From: Chloroflexota bacterium
Lineage (GTDB): Bacteria; Chloroflexota; Anaerolineae; Aggregatilineales; Phototrophicaceae
Direction of reading: 5' to 3'
DNA: 40,565 bases
Assembly: GCA_026709625.1 (NCBI GenBank)
Contig: JAPOSR010000070.1
Span: 1-40,565, forward strand
Both the position numbers and the translations under genes were made by a program. The notes beneath the pieces were generated by a model, which saw nothing but the letters and a program-made list of their open reading frames with translations, searched no databases and was not told where the DNA came from. Positions 18,529 to 30,369 of this stretch are shown in pieces. The stretch's first letter is position 1. Each line of letters begins with the position of its first letter.

Positions 18529-19356
18529 TTAGCAGGCTTTGCCCGATTGCGAGAGCGCAAACAGCGTCTCTGCGTTGCGTGTCGTCTGCCGCGCCATCTG
18601 GTCGGGAGCCATGCCATGCAATTCCGCCAGCTTGGCGTTGATGAGGCCGACCCAGGCGGGCTCGTTGCGCTTGCCGCGAACGGGCGCGGGGGCGAGGAAG
18701 GGCGCGTCGGTTTCGACCAGCAGCCTTTCCAGCGGCGTCTCGCGGGCGACCACGCGCAGCTCGCGGGCGTTCTTAAAGGTTAGGGGGCCGGTGAAGCCGA
18801 GATAAAATCCCAGCTCGATGGCGCGCGCGGCGATATCAGCCGATGCGGAAAAAGAATGCAGAACGCCCAGCCGTCCTTGCAGGCGAGACCCTGCGGCTGC
18901 CGCCCAATCCGCCAATATCTCGATGGCATCTTCACTGGCTTCGCGGTTGTGGATGATGACAGGCAGCGTCAATTCGGCGGCAAGCTGCAACTGCTGTTCG
19001 AGCGCGCGGATCTGCGCGGTTTTTGGACTGTTGTCCCAGTGATAATCCAGCCCGATCTCGCCGATTGCCACGACCTTGTCGCGCGCAGCCAGCTCGCGCA
19101 GTCTGGCGATGCTGCTAGAGTCAAAGCTGCGGCTGCTGTTGGGATGAATGCCGACCGCGGCGAAGATGCCGGTGTGCGCCTCTGCGAGTTGCAGTGTTTC
19201 TGCGCAGCTTGGCAGGTCGATAGCGGGTATGATAATCCGCTCGACCCCGGCCGCATGCGCTCGTTGCAGCACGGCATCGCGGTCATGGTCATAGCGATGA
19301 AAGTTGAGATGGCAATGCGTATCGACCAGCGGCGTCGGCATCACAGGACAATCCAT
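18529..19356 (-). CDS. tatD: TatD family metal-dependent DNase/hydrolase
   Basis: The 275-residue protein has the full TatD signature: DTHCHLNF near the N-terminus, AVGIHPNSS, AIGEIGLDYH, PVIIHNREA, LHSFSAS, GFTGPLTFKNA and LLVETDAPFLAP. The His and Asp/Glu metal ligands of this amidohydrolase-type TIM barrel are all in place. Family members are cytoplasmic 3'-5' exonucleases or proofreading hydrolases. The ATG at 19356 gives a five-residue extension; the ATG at 19341 would start directly at MPTPLVDTHCHL and is equally possible. It sits between gmd (52 bases upstream) and a glycosyltransferase gene, with no obvious link to glycan synthesis. Confidence 0.93.
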   Translation of the reverse strand: MDCPVMPTPLVDTHCHLNFHRYDHDRDAVLQRAHAAGVERIIIPAIDLPSCAETLQLAEAHTGIFAAVGIHPNSSRSFDSSSIARLRELAARDKVVAIGEIGLDYHWDNSPKTAQIRALEQQLQLAAELTLPVIIHNREASEDAIEILADWAAAAGSRLQGRLGVLHSFSASADIAARAIELGFYLGFTGPLTFKNARELRVVARETPLERLLVETDAPFLAPAPVRGKRNEPAWVGLINAKLAELHGMAPDQMARQTTRNAETLFALSQSGKAC

Positions 19357-19408
19357 ATCGGTCTGCGGCGCGGACTATCGATGGCGGCGCTTTTGGTCGG
19401 CGATGCCA

Positions 19409-20389
<981 letters not shown>

Positions 20390-21349
20390 CTAGGTTTCTC
20401 CCCGCTGGACGCGCTGCCGACAATCCATCAGCACATCGCGCAATGTTTCTTTGAATGACAGGCGCGGCTGCCAGCCCGTGTCCTCGCGCAGCTTGCTGGC
20501 ATCGCCACGGATTTCTGGCACATCGACAGGGCGCAGTCGAGCCGGGTCGATGCGCGTTTCGATCTCAACTGTCGACAAACCCAACAACGTATCCAGGAGC
20601 GACTTGATGCTGCGCGCCACGCCGGATGCGATGTTGTAGGCTTCGCCGGCCTTGCCACGCGCCGCGATCAGGTGATAGCCGCGCACGATATCGCGCACAT
20701 CGGTGAAGTCGCGTTTTGCCGACAAATTGCCGACATAGATAACCGCTTCGCCGCGCTTCTCCTCAATGTTGGCGATTTGCAGGCCAAAAGCCGGCGCGAC
20801 AAATCGAGCGTTTTGGCCCGGCCCGATGTGATTAAAGGGCCGCGCGCGCATAATCGGCAGGTCGTGGCTGAGGTGATATTGCAAAGCCAGCATATCTTGC
20901 GCGACCTTGCTGACGCTGTAGGGATTGGCCGGGCGAATGGGCGCGCTTTCGTTCATTGGCAGATGCGATGGCGCGGCCGAGCCATAGATCTCGGCGGAAC
21001 TGACGACCAAGATGCGCGGGCGGATATCCAGCGCCAGGCAAGCGCGGATGATATTCAGCTGGGCGCGGATATTGTTTTCCAAGGTCTCCCAGGGTTCCTC
21101 AAAGGAGCGCGGCACAAAGGCTTGCGCCGCCAGATGATAGATGGTCTGTGGGCGGCAAGCGTCCACCAGCGCGCGCGCCGCATGTTCGTCCACCAGGTCA
21201 ATGCGCCGCGATTCATATAGCGCAGGGTGAGCTGTCTCGCCGGGCAGCCACGTCGTGCCGATCAGCGCAGCGTCTGGTTCTGCGACAGCCAGATGCGCGC
21301 AAAGATGCCTGCCGACAAATCCGCCGGCGCCAGTAATCAGTATTCGCAC
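20390..21349 (-). CDS. rmd: GDP-6-deoxy-D-mannose (4-keto) reductase
   Basis: The 319-residue NAD-dependent epimerase/dehydratase-type protein has GAGGFVG at residues 7-13, VSSAEIYG and the catalytic Y144SVSK148. It has the RPFNHIGPGQ segment and the RDFTDVRDIVRGYH motif typical of Rmd. It reduces the Gmd product to GDP-D-rhamnose. The direct abutment to gmd supports this over other dehydratases. A GDP-fucose synthase (Fcl) would be expected to show a different mid-region. The start is GTG at 21349 with AGGAAG upstream. It begins 28 bases after ahcY. Confidence 0.88.
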   Translation of the reverse strand: MRILITGAGGFVGRHLCAHLAVAEPDAALIGTTWLPGETAHPALYESRRIDLVDEHAARALVDACRPQTIYHLAAQAFVPRSFEEPWETLENNIRAQLNIIRACLALDIRPRILVVSSAEIYGSAAPSHLPMNESAPIRPANPYSVSKVAQDMLALQYHLSHDLPIMRARPFNHIGPGQNARFVAPAFGLQIANIEEKRGEAVIYVGNLSAKRDFTDVRDIVRGYHLIAARGKAGEAYNIASGVARSIKSLLDTLLGLSTVEIETRIDPARLRPVDVPEIRGDASKLREDTGWQPRLSFKETLRDVLMDCRQRVQRGET

Positions 21350-21377
21350 AATCGGCTTCCTGCCCGGCGCGACTCGC

Positions 21378-23662
<2,285 letters not shown>

Positions 23663-23673
23663 AGCGCGTCTCG

Positions 23674-24717
23674 TCAGATTTCGCCGCCGTCAACAGCCCG
23701 CGCCAGGCTTTTGACATAAGGCGGGCGGGCGATTCCCTGTTCGGTGACGATGCCGGTCAAATAACGGTGCGGCGTCACATCGAAAGCCGGGTTGCGCGCC
23801 TTGAAATGCGGGGGGACGATCGCCACCCCATAAGGAGTCGTAACTTCGGCGGGGTCGCGCTCTTCGATCGGGATTTCATCGCCGCTGCGCAGCGCCATAT
23901 CGATGGTCGATGTCGGCGCGACGCAATAAAAAGGAATGTCGTGCGCGGCCGCCAGCACCGCCAGCTGATAAGTGCCGATCTTGTTGGCGAAATCTCCATT
24001 GGCGGCGATGCGGTCCGCGCCCACCAAGATGATATCGACTTCGCCCTTGCGCATATAAAAGCCCGCCGCCGTATCGGGGATGATGGCATAGCTGACGCCC
24101 AGCTCTTCCATCTCCCAGGCGCTCAGCCGCGAGCCTTGCAGGCGCGGTCTTGTCTCGTCCAGCAGCACATGCAGACGCTTGCCCGCTGCGTGCGCCGCGC
24201 GGATGACGCCCAGCGCTGTGCCATAATCCACGCAAGCCAGCGAACCGGTGTTGCAATGATGCAAGATAGTCGCGCCATCGTTCAGCAGCGCCGCCCCCCG
24301 CGTCCCGATGCGCCGATTGATAGCGACATCGTCATCGGCGATCTGTTGCGCCGCCAGCAGCATCGCCCTGCGCAGCTCGTCCGCGGTCTTGCATTCGCCG
24401 CTGCGCGCGACATCCAGCATCCGCTCGACCGCCCAAGCAAGATTCACCGCGGTGGGACGCGCCGCCTTCAAGCGCTCGCCCCGCTGTTCCAGGCAGGCTA
24501 GCAAAGCCGCCATATCATCTTCGGCGCATTCGCGGGCGGCCAGCGCCATACCAAAAGCCGCGCTGGCGCCGATCGCTGGCGCGCCGCGCACAGTCATGTC
24601 GCGGATGCTCGCGGCGACTTGCGCGACCGTCTCCAGCCGCGCGAATTCCAGACGCCAGGGCAACGCGCGCTGGTCGATCAGTTTGACCGCGCCATCATCC
24701 CATTCAACAGTGCGCAT
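23674..24717 (-). CDS. mtnA: S-methyl-5-thioribose-1-phosphate isomerase
   Basis: Converts 5-methylthioribose-1-phosphate to methylthioribulose-1-phosphate in methionine salvage. The 347-residue eIF2B-like protein shows MTVRGAPAIG, the catalytic Cys in HHCNTGSLA (C155), RPRLQGSRLSAWE and the catalytic Asp in LVGADRIAANGD (D235). It also has KIGTYQLAV and PFYCVAPTSTID, all family hallmarks. GAGGTG stands upstream of the ATG at 24717. Its substrate is made by the MTA phosphorylase at 6.2 kb. Later salvage enzymes (MtnB, MtnC, MtnD) are not in the window. It begins 17 bases after the DsbA-like gene. Confidence 0.95.
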   Translation of the reverse strand: MRTVEWDDGAVKLIDQRALPWRLEFARLETVAQVAASIRDMTVRGAPAIGASAAFGMALAARECAEDDMAALLACLEQRGERLKAARPTAVNLAWAVERMLDVARSGECKTADELRRAMLLAAQQIADDDVAINRRIGTRGAALLNDGATILHHCNTGSLACVDYGTALGVIRAAHAAGKRLHVLLDETRPRLQGSRLSAWEMEELGVSYAIIPDTAAGFYMRKGEVDIILVGADRIAANGDFANKIGTYQLAVLAAAHDIPFYCVAPTSTIDMALRSGDEIPIEERDPAEVTTPYGVAIVPPHFKARNPAFDVTPHRYLTGIVTEQGIARPPYVKSLARAVDGGEI

Positions 24718-24734
24718 ACAAATGCACCTCGCGG

Positions 24735-25433
24735 TTAGGGATTGGCTTGCGCGACCAGCAGGCTCAATTGTTCGAGGCTGGCTTGGCGGCCAAATGGATT
24801 GGGCTGTGGCGCGCTGCTGCCATAGCGCACCATGATGGTCGGCGTGCCGGTCACGCCCAGCTGCGTGCCCAGCTGCGTGTCGATATCAGCCTGCTTGGCC
24901 TCTGCCGTGCACTCCAGCAAGTCGGCATAAGACAGATCCATGCTGTCGGCGAATGTGCGCGAAGACTGGTCGCTGAAGGCGCGGGCGCTGGCGATCTCAA
25001 AGAGCGCATCGTGCGCATGCCAGAAAGAACCTGGCCGCAAAGTATCGGCGCATTCCGCCAACTTGCCCGCCAATGGCGAATAGCCAGGATGCACAGCCGG
25101 GAAGATGCGGTATTCAAAGCGCGCCATGCCAGTCGCCACATATTTTTCTATGAATTGGTCGACCGTTGGCTTAAAGCGCTGGCAGTGGCTGCACAGGAAG
25201 TCTTCAAAAGCCACAATGGTGATGGGCGCATCGGCGCTGCCCAGCACAAAGCCGCCATCGGCTTGACGCGCCTGCGGAATATCGACATAAGCGCTGCCAT
25301 CGCTGCTGCTGCCTCCGCCTTGGCTCGACAAAACGACAAATGCCAGCGCGACGATGACGGCGGCTGCAATCACGAGAGCGGTGATCAACCGATTGTTGGG
25401 TTGGCGTTGGCTCGTTTTGGCTTTTTCGGTCAT
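24735..25433 (-). CDS. DsbA-like thiol oxidoreductase, membrane anchored
   Basis: The 232-residue protein has a short basic N-terminus, one membrane helix (about 16-37), a Ser/Gly linker and a thioredoxin-fold domain. That domain shows GSADAPITIVAFEDFLCSHC with the active site C81-S-H-C84 and the cis-Pro loop VTGTPTIMV. This matches DsbA/thioredoxin_4 proteins that introduce or shuffle disulfides outside the membrane. Two further cysteines (ECADTL, LECTAE) may form a structural pair. GAGGTGA precedes the ATG. It is the first gene of the long minus-strand run, behind the promoter at 25477-25505. Confidence 0.9.
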   Translation of the reverse strand: MTEKAKTSQRQPNNRLITALVIAAAVIVALAFVVLSSQGGGSSSDGSAYVDIPQARQADGGFVLGSADAPITIVAFEDFLCSHCQRFKPTVDQFIEKYVATGMARFEYRIFPAVHPGYSPLAGKLAECADTLRPGSFWHAHDALFEIASARAFSDQSSRTFADSMDLSYADLLECTAEAKQADIDTQLGTQLGVTGTPTIMVRYGSSAPQPNPFGRQASLEQLSLLVAQANP

Positions 25434-25476
25434 GCTTCACCTCGCTAATTTCTTTGCAAGCCAGTGAACACCTTGC

Positions 25477-25505
25477 ATCGTACCGATAGACGCGCCGTTC
25501 GTCAA
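25477..25505 (-). promoter_or_regulatory. Promoter of the dsbA-like/mtnA/ahcY run
   Basis: On the minus strand TTGACG (25505-25500), a 17-base spacer and TACGAT (25482-25477), about 44 bases before the ATG at 25433. It lies 15 bases from the end of repeat copy B. It is a good sigma70 match and the only strong candidate seen upstream of the 14-gene run. Confidence 0.6.
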
Positions 25506-25513
25506 TTATTGGA

Positions 25514-25703
25514 CTGGCGGGGAGTGGTGAATGCGTGGATAGGGCAACCAAGCCCCCATCCCCCGGTCCCTTGCCCCCAGAACGAGGGAAGGGGGGCTGC
25601 GCTTCCGCAGCATGCAAGCTCCTCCCTCATTTTTTGGGGGAGAGGTTTGGGGTAGGGGGCAAAGCAACGCGTACCCACCAAAATCACCACTCCTCCTGGC
25701 GGG
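25514..25703. mobile_element. MITE-like palindromic element, copy B, with flanking direct repeats
   Basis: Ten-base perfect terminal inverted repeats, GGAGTGGTGA (25521-25530) and TCACCACTCC (25684-25693), are followed inward by imperfect complementarity of C-rich and G-rich blocks, so a single strand could fold into one long hairpin. The centre holds a perfect GCTGCG-CTTC-CGCAGC stem-loop (25596-25611). CTGGCGGG is found on both sides (25514-25521 and 25696-25703) as a candidate 7-8 base target duplication. No transposase or other gene is inside. With the promoters next to it, it accounts for the 410-base gap between the divergent dsbA-like and phosphorylase genes. Confidence 0.72.
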
Positions 25704-25800
25704 CAGGTCATGCGCGTTCGATTGTTTTTTGTCCCTGATGCGCCGAGTGTGCGGGAATGCGCCGCGGGCTTGTCTTGCAGACGCGCTGCGCTCCCTGCGC

Positions 25801-25806
25801 TATACT
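25801..25806 (+). promoter_or_regulatory. Possible -10 box of the pyrimidine phosphorylase gene
   Basis: GCTATACTGCC matches the -10 context of other promoters in the window. The nearest -35-like TTGCAG (25775-25780) is 20 bases away, too far for a standard promoter, so this is tentative. It is 38 bases before the ATG at 25844. Confidence 0.35.
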
Positions 25807-25843
25807 GCCTCGAAAACCGTCGCAGACGCAGGGGGCGCTGGTC

Positions 25844-27193
25844 ATGCAAATGATCACCTTGATTGAAAAAAAGCGCGATGGCCTGCCACTGGACGCGGAC
25901 GAAATCCGCTTCTTCATCCGCGAATATACGGCTGGGCGCATCCCCGATTATCAAGCCGCGGCGCTGTTGATGGCGATTACGTTGAATGGCATGTCTCGCG
26001 CCGAGACGGTGCAGCTTACCTTGGCGATGGCCGCATCGGGTGACATGCTCGATCTGTCCGACATCTGCGATTATGCTGTGGACAAGCACTCGTCCGGCGG
26101 CGTCGGCGATAAGACTACGCTGGTCGTGCTGCCGCTGGTGGCGTCATTTGGCGTGCCTATCGCCAAGATGAGCGGACGCGGGCTGGGCTTCGGCGGCGGC
26201 ACTTTGGACAAGCTGGAGTCCATAGACGGCTTTGCTGTCAACTTGTCCGAAGGCGAGTTTCGGCGCATCGCTCGAGAAACCGGCATGGCGCTGGCTGGAC
26301 AAAGCCAATCGCTGGCGCCTGCCGATGGTCTGCTCTATGCCCTGCGCGATGTGACGGGCACCGTCCCCAGCTGGCCGCTTATCGCCAGCAGCATCATGAG
26401 CAAAAAGCTGGCGGCGGGCGCAAATGGCATCGTGCTGGATGTCAAGCTGGGTTGTGGCGCTTTTATGAAGACGCTGGGGGAAGCGCGCGACCTGGCGAGA
26501 ATCATGGTGCAAATCGGCGGCGATGCCGGGCGCGATATGGCTGCGCTGCTGTCGGATATGAATCAGCCGCTGGGCGTGGCGGTCGGCAATGCGCTGGAAG
26601 TGGCTGAAGCGGTCGAGACCCTGCAGGGCGGCGGTCCAGCGGACCTGCGCGCGCATTGCATCGAAGTGGCTGCGCAGATGCTGCGCTTGGCTGGTCGCGG
26701 CCAGCGATTTGTCGACCTGGACGACACCCGCAACCTGCTGGCGCGGCAACTGGACGCAGGCGCGGGCATGCAGCCTCTCTTGCGGATGGTCGCGGCGCAA
26801 GGTGGCGATGTCGCTCAGATCACTGATATGAGTCGTCTGCCCAAAGCCAGGCTGCGCGCAGCATTTTCCGCGCGAGAAACGGGCGCGGTCGCGGCGATCT
26901 TCGCGGACAAAGTCGGCTGGGCGACCTTGGCGCTGGGGGCTGGGCGCGCCACCAAGACCGATGCGATTGACCATGCGGTCGGCATTGAGGTGCATGCGTC
27001 TGTGGGCGACCAGGTGGCGGCTGGCGACAGGCTGATGACCGTGCACGCCAATGATGAAGACAAGCTCGCTTCCGCCATGGCGCTGCTGGATGAGGCGGTC
27101 GCCTACAGCGAGACGGCAGTCGCGCGGCTGCCGCTGTTTCACGGCGTGATTGACAGCGCGGAAGGCGCGACCTCGCCCTCGACAATCGTGTAG
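25844..27193 (+). CDS. Pyrimidine-nucleoside (thymidine) phosphorylase
   Basis: Splits thymidine or uridine with phosphate to the base and (deoxy)ribose-1-phosphate. The 449-residue protein starts MQMITLIEKKRDG and shows the family's DKHSSGGVGDKTTLVVLPLVASFG and KMSGRGLGFGGGTLDKLES. SSIMSKKLAAGANGIVLDVKLGCGAFMKT and the C-terminal DAIDHAVGIEVHASVGDQVAAGD are also present. In the first motif Ser replaces the usual Thr (KHSTGG). Several upstream in-frame codons exist, but this ATG gives the normal family N-terminus; an alternative ATG is six bases further in. The last 55 bases overlap the 3' end of the opposite-strand lipoprotein gene. Confidence 0.93.
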   Translation: MQMITLIEKKRDGLPLDADEIRFFIREYTAGRIPDYQAAALLMAITLNGMSRAETVQLTLAMAASGDMLDLSDICDYAVDKHSSGGVGDKTTLVVLPLVASFGVPIAKMSGRGLGFGGGTLDKLESIDGFAVNLSEGEFRRIARETGMALAGQSQSLAPADGLLYALRDVTGTVPSWPLIASSIMSKKLAAGANGIVLDVKLGCGAFMKTLGEARDLARIMVQIGGDAGRDMAALLSDMNQPLGVAVGNALEVAEAVETLQGGGPADLRAHCIEVAAQMLRLAGRGQRFVDLDDTRNLLARQLDAGAGMQPLLRMVAAQGGDVAQITDMSRLPKARLRAAFSARETGAVAAIFADKVGWATLALGAGRATKTDAIDHAVGIEVHASVGDQVAAGDRLMTVHANDEDKLASAMALLDEAVAYSETAVARLPLFHGVIDSAEGATSPSTIV

Positions 27194-27897
27194 CTGTGGT
27201 CTGGCGCGCCTTGCCAATAGCCATCTTGAAAGCGCATCTGCCCGTTGATGCCCATGTGCGCGGTCTGCGAAATCGGGGCTTGGCTGTCCAGCACGCTGAA
27301 AACCAGCCCGGCGACATCGTAAACCAAAGTAGCCAGCAGGTTGGGCTGGGGCACATACAGGTCGCTGGCCAGGTAGCGCTGTCGGAAGTCTGCGTCGGGC
27401 GGGCTGCCGCTGCTGCGAAACACCTTGCCGTCCAGATCGCCTGGCCGGGCGCGCGTTTGCTCCAGGATGAACATGTCGTCAGCCGAGGCGGCCTGCGCTG
27501 ATTGTTGCGTGGCGGCGTAGAGGCTGTTTTTTGCGGCGCGGCTGTGTCCCCAATCGCCCACGACAAGGAAGGGCAGCTGGCTGGCTTGCTGCGCAGCCGC
27601 GTGCGTGGCCTGCGGACCCAGCGCGATGATTGCGCGGACGGCTGGGTCGCGGTTCAGAGCCTGGACGCGCGCGACCGCCAGCTCGACCGACCCGCCATCA
27701 TCCAGCGCCAGCAGCTGCGCCTCGGACTGCGCATCGTCCCGCGCCAGCCGCACAGCATAGAGCGCGTTATAGCCGATTTCACGATACTGATTTTCAAACG
27801 GTGCCAGCAACGCGATTTTTTTTGGCGCGATAGGCTGTGCCGCGCAGGCTGACAAGGTCAACGCGACCAACAGCGGCAGCCAGCGTCTAGCAGGCAT
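27139..27897 (-). CDS. Short periplasmic-binding-protein-like lipoprotein
   Basis: The 252-residue protein begins with a lipoprotein signal peptide, with lipobox LSAC and the modified Cys at residue 18. It then resembles type I periplasmic binding proteins (KKIALLAPFENQYREIGYNALYAVRLA..., RDPAVRAIIALGPQATHAA, LPFLVVGD). This is the fold of amino-acid binding proteins and of LpoA-like penicillin-binding-protein activators. It is clearly shorter than the usual 350-400 residues. The ligand is unknown. The ATG lies inside the last codons of mltG (11-base overlap), which suggests translational coupling and a cell-wall context. Its 3' end overlaps the convergent phosphorylase gene by 55 bases. Confidence 0.72.
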   Translation of the reverse strand: MPARRWLPLLVALTLSACAAQPIAPKKIALLAPFENQYREIGYNALYAVRLARDDAQSEAQLLALDDGGSVELAVARVQALNRDPAVRAIIALGPQATHAAAQQASQLPFLVVGDWGHSRAAKNSLYAATQQSAQAASADDMFILEQTRARPGDLDGKVFRSSGSPPDADFRQRYLASDLYVPQPNLLATLVYDVAGLVFSVLDSQAPISQTAHMGINGQMRFQDGYWQGAPDHSYTIVEGEVAPSALSITP

Positions 27898-29005
27898 TGC
27901 TCAGGTGATCATCATAACTTATGGCGAATTGATGATAATGCGACCCATCGCAGGCGGCGCGAAAGAAAAAGTAGTCCGACTCGGCAGGATATATCGCGGC
28001 ATGAATGGCCGACAAGCTGGGACTGGCGATGGGGCCTGGCGGCAAGCCCACCGACAGATAGGTGTTATGCGGCGAGGCCACCCGGCGATAATCGGCTTGG
28101 CTGATCTGCCCCCACCAGGTGCCGCGCTCGCCATGCAAGGCATATTGCACGGTTGGGTCGGCTTCCAGACGCATGCCAGTTGCCAGCCGGTTGTGATACA
28201 CACCGGCGATCTGCGCATGTTCATCTTGCCAGACCGCTTCGCGCTCCACAATCGAAGCCAGCGTTACGGCTTGATGCAGCGTGAGATCCCTCGCCAGCGC
28301 GGCATTGCGCAGGCTATCGCCGACTCGCTCGCGGAAATTGCGCAGCAAATTGTCGCGCAGCCCCGCCGCGGTGATAGCCGGCGGCAGCTGATAGGTATCG
28401 GGGAACATATAGCCTTCCAGCGATGCGCCCGGGGCGATGCCAGCCCAAGCCGCAAAATCAGCCGGCAGCGCTGCTCCCTGGTCGACCAGCGCAAGGAAAT
28501 CTGCGCCACCAAAAGCGAACGTGCCAACGCTGTCGACCAGCTCGGCCAACTCTTCGATGCGCGCGCCTTCGGGGCTGCGGAAGAGGATGAAGCTGCTGCG
28601 GGAATCGGTGAGCAGCGCGGCGATTTCGACGATGGCTTGGCGAGCGTTCAAAAAATAGACGCCGGCTTCAAATCGCCGGTCATAGCCTTCAACGCGCGCA
28701 TAATCCAAAAACAGCGCGGCATCGCCGATCAATGCTGATTCCACCAGGTTGTCGGCGATTTGCCTGGCGGTTGCGCCGGCTTCGATAACAAACCGTATCG
28801 GGGTGTCATCATTGCCGAATGACGCTTGCAATTCTGGTCGTCGCGTTTGCAGCTGCATGCGCAGCAGCGCCGTTTGCGCCTGGTTGAGCAACGCGCCATC
28901 GCTGCCGACCCAGACCAGCCCAGCCAGCAGAGCCAGAACCAACAGCGCCCCCAGGCCGGCGAGCGCGCAACCGCGCCTGGCTGCCGACAATCGCCGATGC
29001 TTCAT
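27887..29005 (-). CDS. mltG: Endolytic murein transglycosylase MltG
   Basis: Membrane-bound lytic transglycosylase that cuts nascent peptidoglycan and may set glycan strand length. The 372-residue protein has a single N-terminal helix (about 13-33), a LysM-like region (RFVIEAGATARQIADNL), then LEGYMFPDTYQLP. ASIVEREA follows with catalytic E254, then VYHNRLATGMRLEADPTVQYAL and NTYLSVGLPPGPIASPSLSAI, all diagnostic for YceG/MltG. The ATG at 29005 starts 20 bases after the DUF3048 gene; the frame is open further upstream but that part only mirrors the neighbour. It is the middle gene of a probable three-gene envelope operon. Confidence 0.95.
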   Translation of the reverse strand: MKHRRLSAARRGCALAGLGALLVLALLAGLVWVGSDGALLNQAQTALLRMQLQTRRPELQASFGNDDTPIRFVIEAGATARQIADNLVESALIGDAALFLDYARVEGYDRRFEAGVYFLNARQAIVEIAALLTDSRSSFILFRSPEGARIEELAELVDSVGTFAFGGADFLALVDQGAALPADFAAWAGIAPGASLEGYMFPDTYQLPPAITAAGLRDNLLRNFRERVGDSLRNAALARDLTLHQAVTLASIVEREAVWQDEHAQIAGVYHNRLATGMRLEADPTVQYALHGERGTWWGQISQADYRRVASPHNTYLSVGLPPGPIASPSLSAIHAAIYPAESDYFFFRAACDGSHYHQFAISYDDHLSNAC

Positions 29006-29025
29006 CCTGCGCCCGGACGCATGGC

Positions 29026-30198
29026 TCAGCTGTCTGCGCTTGCGATGGTGTCCAGAGCCTGCCGCGTCTCGCTGATTTCCAGTTGATCTAGGTTGCGCAT
29101 GATCGTGATCCAACTGCGGCCTGGTTTGAGGGCGATTGGCTCGCCATCAGCGTGCGCAAGCCCCAACGCGTCGCCAGTGCGGACGCCCGAACGCCGCCAA
29201 AATCCGCTGTACAGCTTGCCCTCGCGCAAGACGAGCGCTTGGCCCTGGCCGCGCAGCACAAGCTCTTCCGACTCATCTCGAGAACCGGCCGGGAACAAAT
29301 CGGGCCGCGGGATATGCAGCACCTGCAGGTAAATCAGGTTGTCCGCCCACAATTGACGGCTATCCGCGGCGTCGATATGCGGCGCGCCATCGGCATAACG
29401 CAGGTAAATGCCGCTAGCTTGGTCATATTGCCAGCGGGTGTCGGTGCGGTTGTACCAATTCGCATAGGTGTCATGGGCTGTGTCGCCGCCATCATCCGCT
29501 TGCAGCGCAAAGTTGAATCCCAGCGCGCGATACCCCTGATTGACAGTCAAGCGCGAAGCCAGATCCCAAAGCTGCCGCGCGTCCGCAAAGAGCGTGTGCG
29601 CATAGCCACGATGCGCATATGCGTCGTCGCGACAGAACCCGGCGCGTTGGCAGTCGTGTCCCAGGGAGGGCGAAAGCAGTCGGCTGCGAAAATCCGCATT
29701 CATGTAGATTTGGTGGATCGGCTCACTCGTGCCCGAGTAGGCGAGCAAGGCGGCGTACATGCGGATCAACTCAATATCCAGCAGGCGCGCGCTGCGGATG
29801 GAACCGATCTGTTGTGGCGCTTGGCTGCGATAGATTGCCGCAAAACGCGTTATGCCGCCCTCGGCTTCATATTCATATACAATATCGGCTGCGTTGATGC
29901 CATGCTGTGGGCGCACCCGCTGGGGCCAATTCGACACTTTGATGATGAGGTTGCGCCGGCTGCGGGCTGCGTCGCTGGGGTAGGGCAGGCCCGTCAACGA
30001 ATTGATGCCTTCCAGATACGTGCGCGGACCAACGGAATAGCTATACGCCGGCTGGTAGCTGTCGGCGATCGCTGTAGCGACGATGGCTGGAGCGCGCAGA
30101 TCGGGCAAGGCGCTGTCTTGGCTGGCGGCGAGCCCGGCGCAAAGCAACATGGTCACAAACAGGCTTGCGACGCGGCAAGGGGCGGATTTGCTCTTCAA
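29026..30198 (-). CDS. DUF3048 domain exported protein
   Basis: The protein of about 390 residues has an N-terminal signal peptide (KSKSAPCRVASLFVTMLLCAGLA) and then the features of the DUF3048 (YerB-like) family: INSLTGLP, IIKVSNWPQRVRPQHGINAADIVYEYEAEGGITRFAAIY and IGSIRSARLLDIEL. Near the C-terminus are GKLYSGFWRR and LKPGRSWITI. The function of the family is not known. No ATG exists before the conserved region. TTG at 30198 was chosen because GGAG stands nine bases upstream and a promoter lies at 30234-30262. It leads an operon with mltG, so an envelope role is plausible. Confidence 0.85.
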   Translation of the reverse strand: MKSKSAPCRVASLFVTMLLCAGLAASQDSALPDLRAPAIVATAIADSYQPAYSYSVGPRTYLEGINSLTGLPYPSDAARSRRNLIIKVSNWPQRVRPQHGINAADIVYEYEAEGGITRFAAIYRSQAPQQIGSIRSARLLDIELIRMYAALLAYSGTSEPIHQIYMNADFRSRLLSPSLGHDCQRAGFCRDDAYAHRGYAHTLFADARQLWDLASRLTVNQGYRALGFNFALQADDGGDTAHDTYANWYNRTDTRWQYDQASGIYLRYADGAPHIDAADSRQLWADNLIYLQVLHIPRPDLFPAGSRDESEELVLRGQGQALVLREGKLYSGFWRRSGVRTGDALGLAHADGEPIALKPGRSWITIMRNLDQLEISETRQALDTIASADS

Positions 30199-30233
30199 TG
30201 TGGGCGCTCCATAACTTCCCCGACAGCAGGCAT

Positions 30234-30262
30234 AGTATAAGAAACAGCTCTGCAAGCGGCAA
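30234..30262 (-). promoter_or_regulatory. Promoter of the DUF3048-mltG-lipoprotein operon
   Basis: On the minus strand TTGCCG (30262-30257), a 17-base spacer and TATACT (30239-30234). The predicted transcript starts roughly 28 bases before the TTG start codon, leaving room for the GGAG ribosome site. This promoter also argues against a start further upstream. Confidence 0.6.
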
Positions 30263-30300
30263 GGCGCAGCCCGTCTAACCCAAGGTCAACCGCATCAGTT

Positions 30301-30340
30301 CGCAAGCCGCAACTCTATTGCGTTCGCGCTTAGGCTTGCG
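30301..30340. repeat. Inverted repeat downstream of tgt
   Basis: CGCAAGCC (30301-30308) and GGCTTGCG (30333-30340) are perfect 8-base arms around a 24-base loop. It lies 30 bases beyond the tgt stop and upstream of the DUF3048 promoter. There is no T-run next to it in either direction, so it is not a classic intrinsic terminator. It may be a transcript-end hairpin for tgt. The remaining bases of this 171-base gap show nothing else recognisable. Confidence 0.4.
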
Positions 30341-30369
30341 CGCAGTTGTGGCGAATATCGCTTAGCGAA

